DNA of 16,281 bases from Verrucomicrobiales bacterium (GTDB lineage Bacteria; Verrucomicrobiota; Verrucomicrobiia; Verrucomicrobiales; DEV007). This document shows, one piece after another, positions 14,369 to 16,281 of this stretch; the stretch's first letter is position 1; every line of letters starts with the position of its first letter. The notes under the pieces were generated by a model. That model was not told where the DNA came from. It saw only the letters and a list, made by a program, of their open reading frames with translations, and did not search any database. A program made the translations under genes and the position numbers. Where the stretch lies: positions 1 to 16,281 of the forward strand of contig JAGNMT010000026.1 of the NCBI GenBank assembly GCA_017991025.1, in the 5' to 3' direction.

Positions 14369-14791
14369 TCAGTCTTCGTTCCTGAACACTTTTCGGAGGA
14401 ATTGACGGAAGTCCCGTGCAAAAAATGTCTCGTCCGAGCCGAATCGTTCGTGCCGATAGATAGACGGGCTGTGACCAAGAGAAAGGAGGTAGCGGTGCCC
14501 ACCGCCCTCGCCGAAACGAATCCATGCATGCGACGAGGCGCACTCATCGCGAACGACCTCCCATTGCGCGTGGGGCAGAACGGGCCACAATTCGCCTCGA
14601 CCGGCTTCGAGTCCGTCGGATTGTTGGATGAAAGACCGGATCTCCCCGGGGACAGTGACCCCGTTCCGTTGCTCCCAGTTGAGTATTTGTTCCGGAGATG
14701 CAGGAGGGAAGAAAGAGGCGTCATTCTTCAGCGCTCGTGCTTCAGGCAGTTCGGTGAGAGCAATGATTTCGGTCTTCCAGTGGTCAGCCAT
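14369..14791 (-). CDS. SMI1/KNR4 (SUKH) family protein
   Basis: A 140-residue cytoplasmic protein. The SMI1/KNR4 pattern is visible at about residues 29-62: PASPEQILNWEQRNGVTVPGEIRSFIQQSDGLEAG, matching the family's (P)AS..ei..wE...g..LP.d...fl..sDG. It is followed by a beta-rich part with ELWPVLP and a second short-strand region (GGHRYLLSLGHSPSIYRHERFG). Bacterial SUKH proteins are often immunity proteins for contact-dependent or polymorphic toxins, but many stand alone with unknown roles. No toxin gene is adjacent. The ATG at 14791 lacks a Shine-Dalgarno sequence. The VWA gene on the same strand ends 142 bases upstream. Confidence 0.85.
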   Translation of the reverse strand: MADHWKTEIIALTELPEARALKNDASFFPPASPEQILNWEQRNGVTVPGEIRSFIQQSDGLEAGRGELWPVLPHAQWEVVRDECASSHAWIRFGEGGGHRYLLSLGHSPSIYRHERFGSDETFFARDFRQFLRKVFRNED

Positions 14792-14933
14792 CTTTCAAAC
14801 TGACACCGGATTTTTGGTATTCAATTAGTAACTGAATCTAAGCCCATGATCCCGCCTCGTTCCTTCATCATCCTTGGTTGACGTAACCCTGGCTGGTTCG
14901 GGAGGAATAGGGACGGGAAGCTGCCAGCCTGTA
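14792..14933. other. Intergenic region between VWA and SUKH genes
   Basis: 142 bases without a supported gene. On the minus strand, downstream of the VWA stop, GGCTGG and CCAGCC pair with a loop of about 27 bases but no T run, so termination here is uncertain. No clear promoter for the SUKH gene was seen. Confidence 0.3.
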
Positions 14934-16281
14934 TTAGTCAGTCTCGACCGATGTAGCGCGCCCCCCTGTTCTTGAGGCAATCGATTTAAGCCGGCTCTTC
15001 CCGGCATCAGTGAGATCGACGCCGATGGTATTTACAATGATCCCGTTGGTCATCAGAGTTGCGACTTCGTCGTCAAAGCTTCCGCCTGCAGATGGCTCAC
15101 CGTCAGTCAGAAAGTAAACCTTGGCCGGTTTTGTAGAAAATCGTAGCGGAAGTTGCAGTGCCGCCTCGTAGTTGGTTCCACCTGATGTCTTGAATCCGGC
15201 AATGGCCTTCATCATGTCATTCTTTCTCTCGGTCGTGGCTGGATTGAGCTGCCATGAACTGTCGGTGTAGACGACACCTGCGGCAAACGTGGTTACATTG
15301 AACCGGGTTTCGGGACGGAGTTTTGAAATCGCGGTGGCGAGAGCATTCTGCACAAGGGCGAACCGGGTGCTGCTGCCCACCGGAGTATTCATTGATCCTG
15401 ATGCATCAATGACGTACAACACATCCGTTGCGCCGGGATCGCTGAAGATCGAGTCAGCACCGGCGCTCTGCTCGGCTGGTGAGCTATCATTATAGGCATC
15501 AGGATTGCTCGCTTTGGCATAGGCCTTGATCAGAAATCCGGCGGGATAGTCCGTTGAATTGACTATCAGTCCACCCGAATAGGGTGACCACGCGGAGAGA
15601 GCGGGGCTACTGACTCCCGGCTCCACCACCGTGTAACAAATAGAAGAACTACCTGCGGCATTCGGGTTGGTAATAGATATACCTATGGAATCGATATCAT
15701 CTGTGAATTCAGAGGCACTCAATTGAATGGAGGGGGGCGAAAGCGGCAGTCGGGAGAGTTTATAGGTATGTTCCGCCCTTGCGCTGCTTGAGTAACTTTC
15801 GCTTGTGGGAATCGCCTGCGCCGCCACGACCGTGCCGGGAGTCACGGTGATGATTCCGTTGTATGCGGACCAGTTGCCATAGTTGATCGAATAGTAGATC
15901 TTTGCCGTGCCGATGGGATTAGGATCCGTGAGTGTAAGACTGAGGTCGAAATCGGTGATTGGAAAAGACCCTGAAGTGATGGAAAATCGGGGAGGAGTGA
16001 GCGAGTCCGTCACAAGAGGGGGAGGCGGGGGAGTCGACGGAACGACGGGTGTTGCGGAATCCGGCACCATCGAGGTAGGGATCACGGTAGGCCCGCTCGG
16101 ATATACCACCGGTGCATCCTGATAGTCCCAGATCCAGGTATCTTTGGCTGCATAAAGGACCGGGGAGACGGCATCGTCATCCACTTGATCCTGACTCACT
16201 ATCGAATCATCCAGAATGAATTCCCTGATCCCCGGAGAGTTCCCGGATTGTGCCAGGACAAAACGACTCGTTCCCTTATCC
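14934..16281 (-). CDS. VWA domain protein with beta-sandwich repeats, C-terminal part (cut by window edge)
   Basis: The frame is open from the right edge to TAA 14934-14936, giving 448 visible residues. The GTG at 16199 is not the start, because the upstream frame (SRFVLAQSGNSPGIREFILDD) is also protein-like and has no stop, so the N-terminus lies outside. A Pro/Ser/Thr-rich stretch is followed by two related beta-rich units: FSITSGSFPITDFDLSLTL through YSINYGNWSAYNGIITVTPGTVVAAQA, and SPPSIQLSASEF through FLIKAYAKAS. They resemble chitobiase C-terminal type (CHB_HEX_C) domains, though this is by eye. The last ~165 residues are a VWA domain with an intact metal site: DASGS, GGTNY and TDGEP. 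Probably exported, in a surface or pilus-like setting; the signal peptide is out of view. Confidence 0.9.
   Translation of the reverse strand, partial: DKGTSRFVLAQSGNSPGIREFILDDSIVSQDQVDDDAVSPVLYAAKDTWIWDYQDAPVVYPSGPTVIPTSMVPDSATPVVPSTPPPPPLVTDSLTPPRFSITSGSFPITDFDLSLTLTDPNPIGTAKIYYSINYGNWSAYNGIITVTPGTVVAAQAIPTSESYSSSARAEHTYKLSRLPLSPPSIQLSASEFTDDIDSIGISITNPNAAGSSSICYTVVEPGVSSPALSAWSPYSGGLIVNSTDYPAGFLIKAYAKASNPDAYNDSSPAEQSAGADSIFSDPGATDVLYVIDASGSMNTPVGSSTRFALVQNALATAISKLRPETRFNVTTFAAGVVYTDSSWQLNPATTERKNDMMKAIAGFKTSGGTNYEAALQLPLRFSTKPAKVYFLTDGEPSAGGSFDDEVATLMTNGIIVNTIGVDLTDAGKSRLKSIASRTGGRATSVETD

Noticed and set aside
14294..14803. 169-residue plus-strand frame
   Set aside because: It is antisense to the SUKH gene, whose minus-strand product shows a clear family pattern.
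1..16281. CRISPR arrays, rRNA genes, prophage or conjugation genes
   Set aside because: No regularly spaced repeat-spacer arrays, rRNA-like sequence, integrase or phage genes were seen.

Overview
The window looks like chromosome from a free-living member of the PVC bacteria, most likely Verrucomicrobiota. The clues are a DUF1549-type protein with a planctomycete-type cytochrome c domain at the left edge, several von Willebrand A (VWA), Sel1, GYF-RDD and sulfatase-modifying-factor (FGE) type proteins, a bactofilin, moderately high GC, and mostly no Shine-Dalgarno sequence before start codons. The taxonomic call is an inference from gene content; there is no rRNA or other marker here.

Layout, left to right. 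(1) 1-967, minus: N-terminal part of a secreted PSCyt1/DUF1549 haem protein that runs off the left edge. (2) 1139-3496, plus: a three-gene membrane cluster (BON-like repeat protein, 70-residue single-span protein, membrane-anchored VWA protein). (3) 3508-4176, minus: pyridoxamine-phosphate oxidase pdxH, converging on the VWA gene with an 11-base gap. (4) 4264-5099, plus: hypoxanthine phosphoribosyltransferase overlapping a MoaD-type sulfur carrier by ATGA. (5) 5100-5857: no intact gene; it holds a 112-base near-palindrome with perfect 18-base ends, a cluster of short direct repeats and a likely gene remnant with an internal stop. (6) 5858-7435, plus: GYF-RDD membrane protein and a zinc-ribbon membrane protein. 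(7) 7529-about 7876, minus: bactofilin with a clear intrinsic terminator. (8) 8107-11665, plus: a TPR-containing anchored protein followed after 10 bases by a four-part protein (receiver-like, pseudokinase, membrane span, FGE-like domain). (9) 11702-11902, minus: CPXCG-type small zinc protein. (10) 12383-14236, plus: exported Sel1-repeat protein behind a 480-base gene-free stretch. (11) 14369-14791, minus: SMI1/KNR4 (SUKH) protein. (12) 14934 to the right edge, minus: C-terminal part of a large VWA protein.

The housekeeping genes (pdxH, hpt, moaD) form a small island between envelope-protein genes. The best candidate for an undescribed system is the pair at 8107-11665. There a cytoplasmic receiver-like plus kinase-like sensor, which has lost its key catalytic motifs, is joined across the membrane to an outside FGE-fold domain without active-site cysteines, and it is encoded with an anchored TPR protein. 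The divergent region in front of it carries a tandem 19-base repeat and three evenly spaced GGCTGG cores, which look like a binding-site array. A second candidate is the BON / small membrane protein / VWA cluster. No tRNA, rRNA, CRISPR array or intact transposase was seen.
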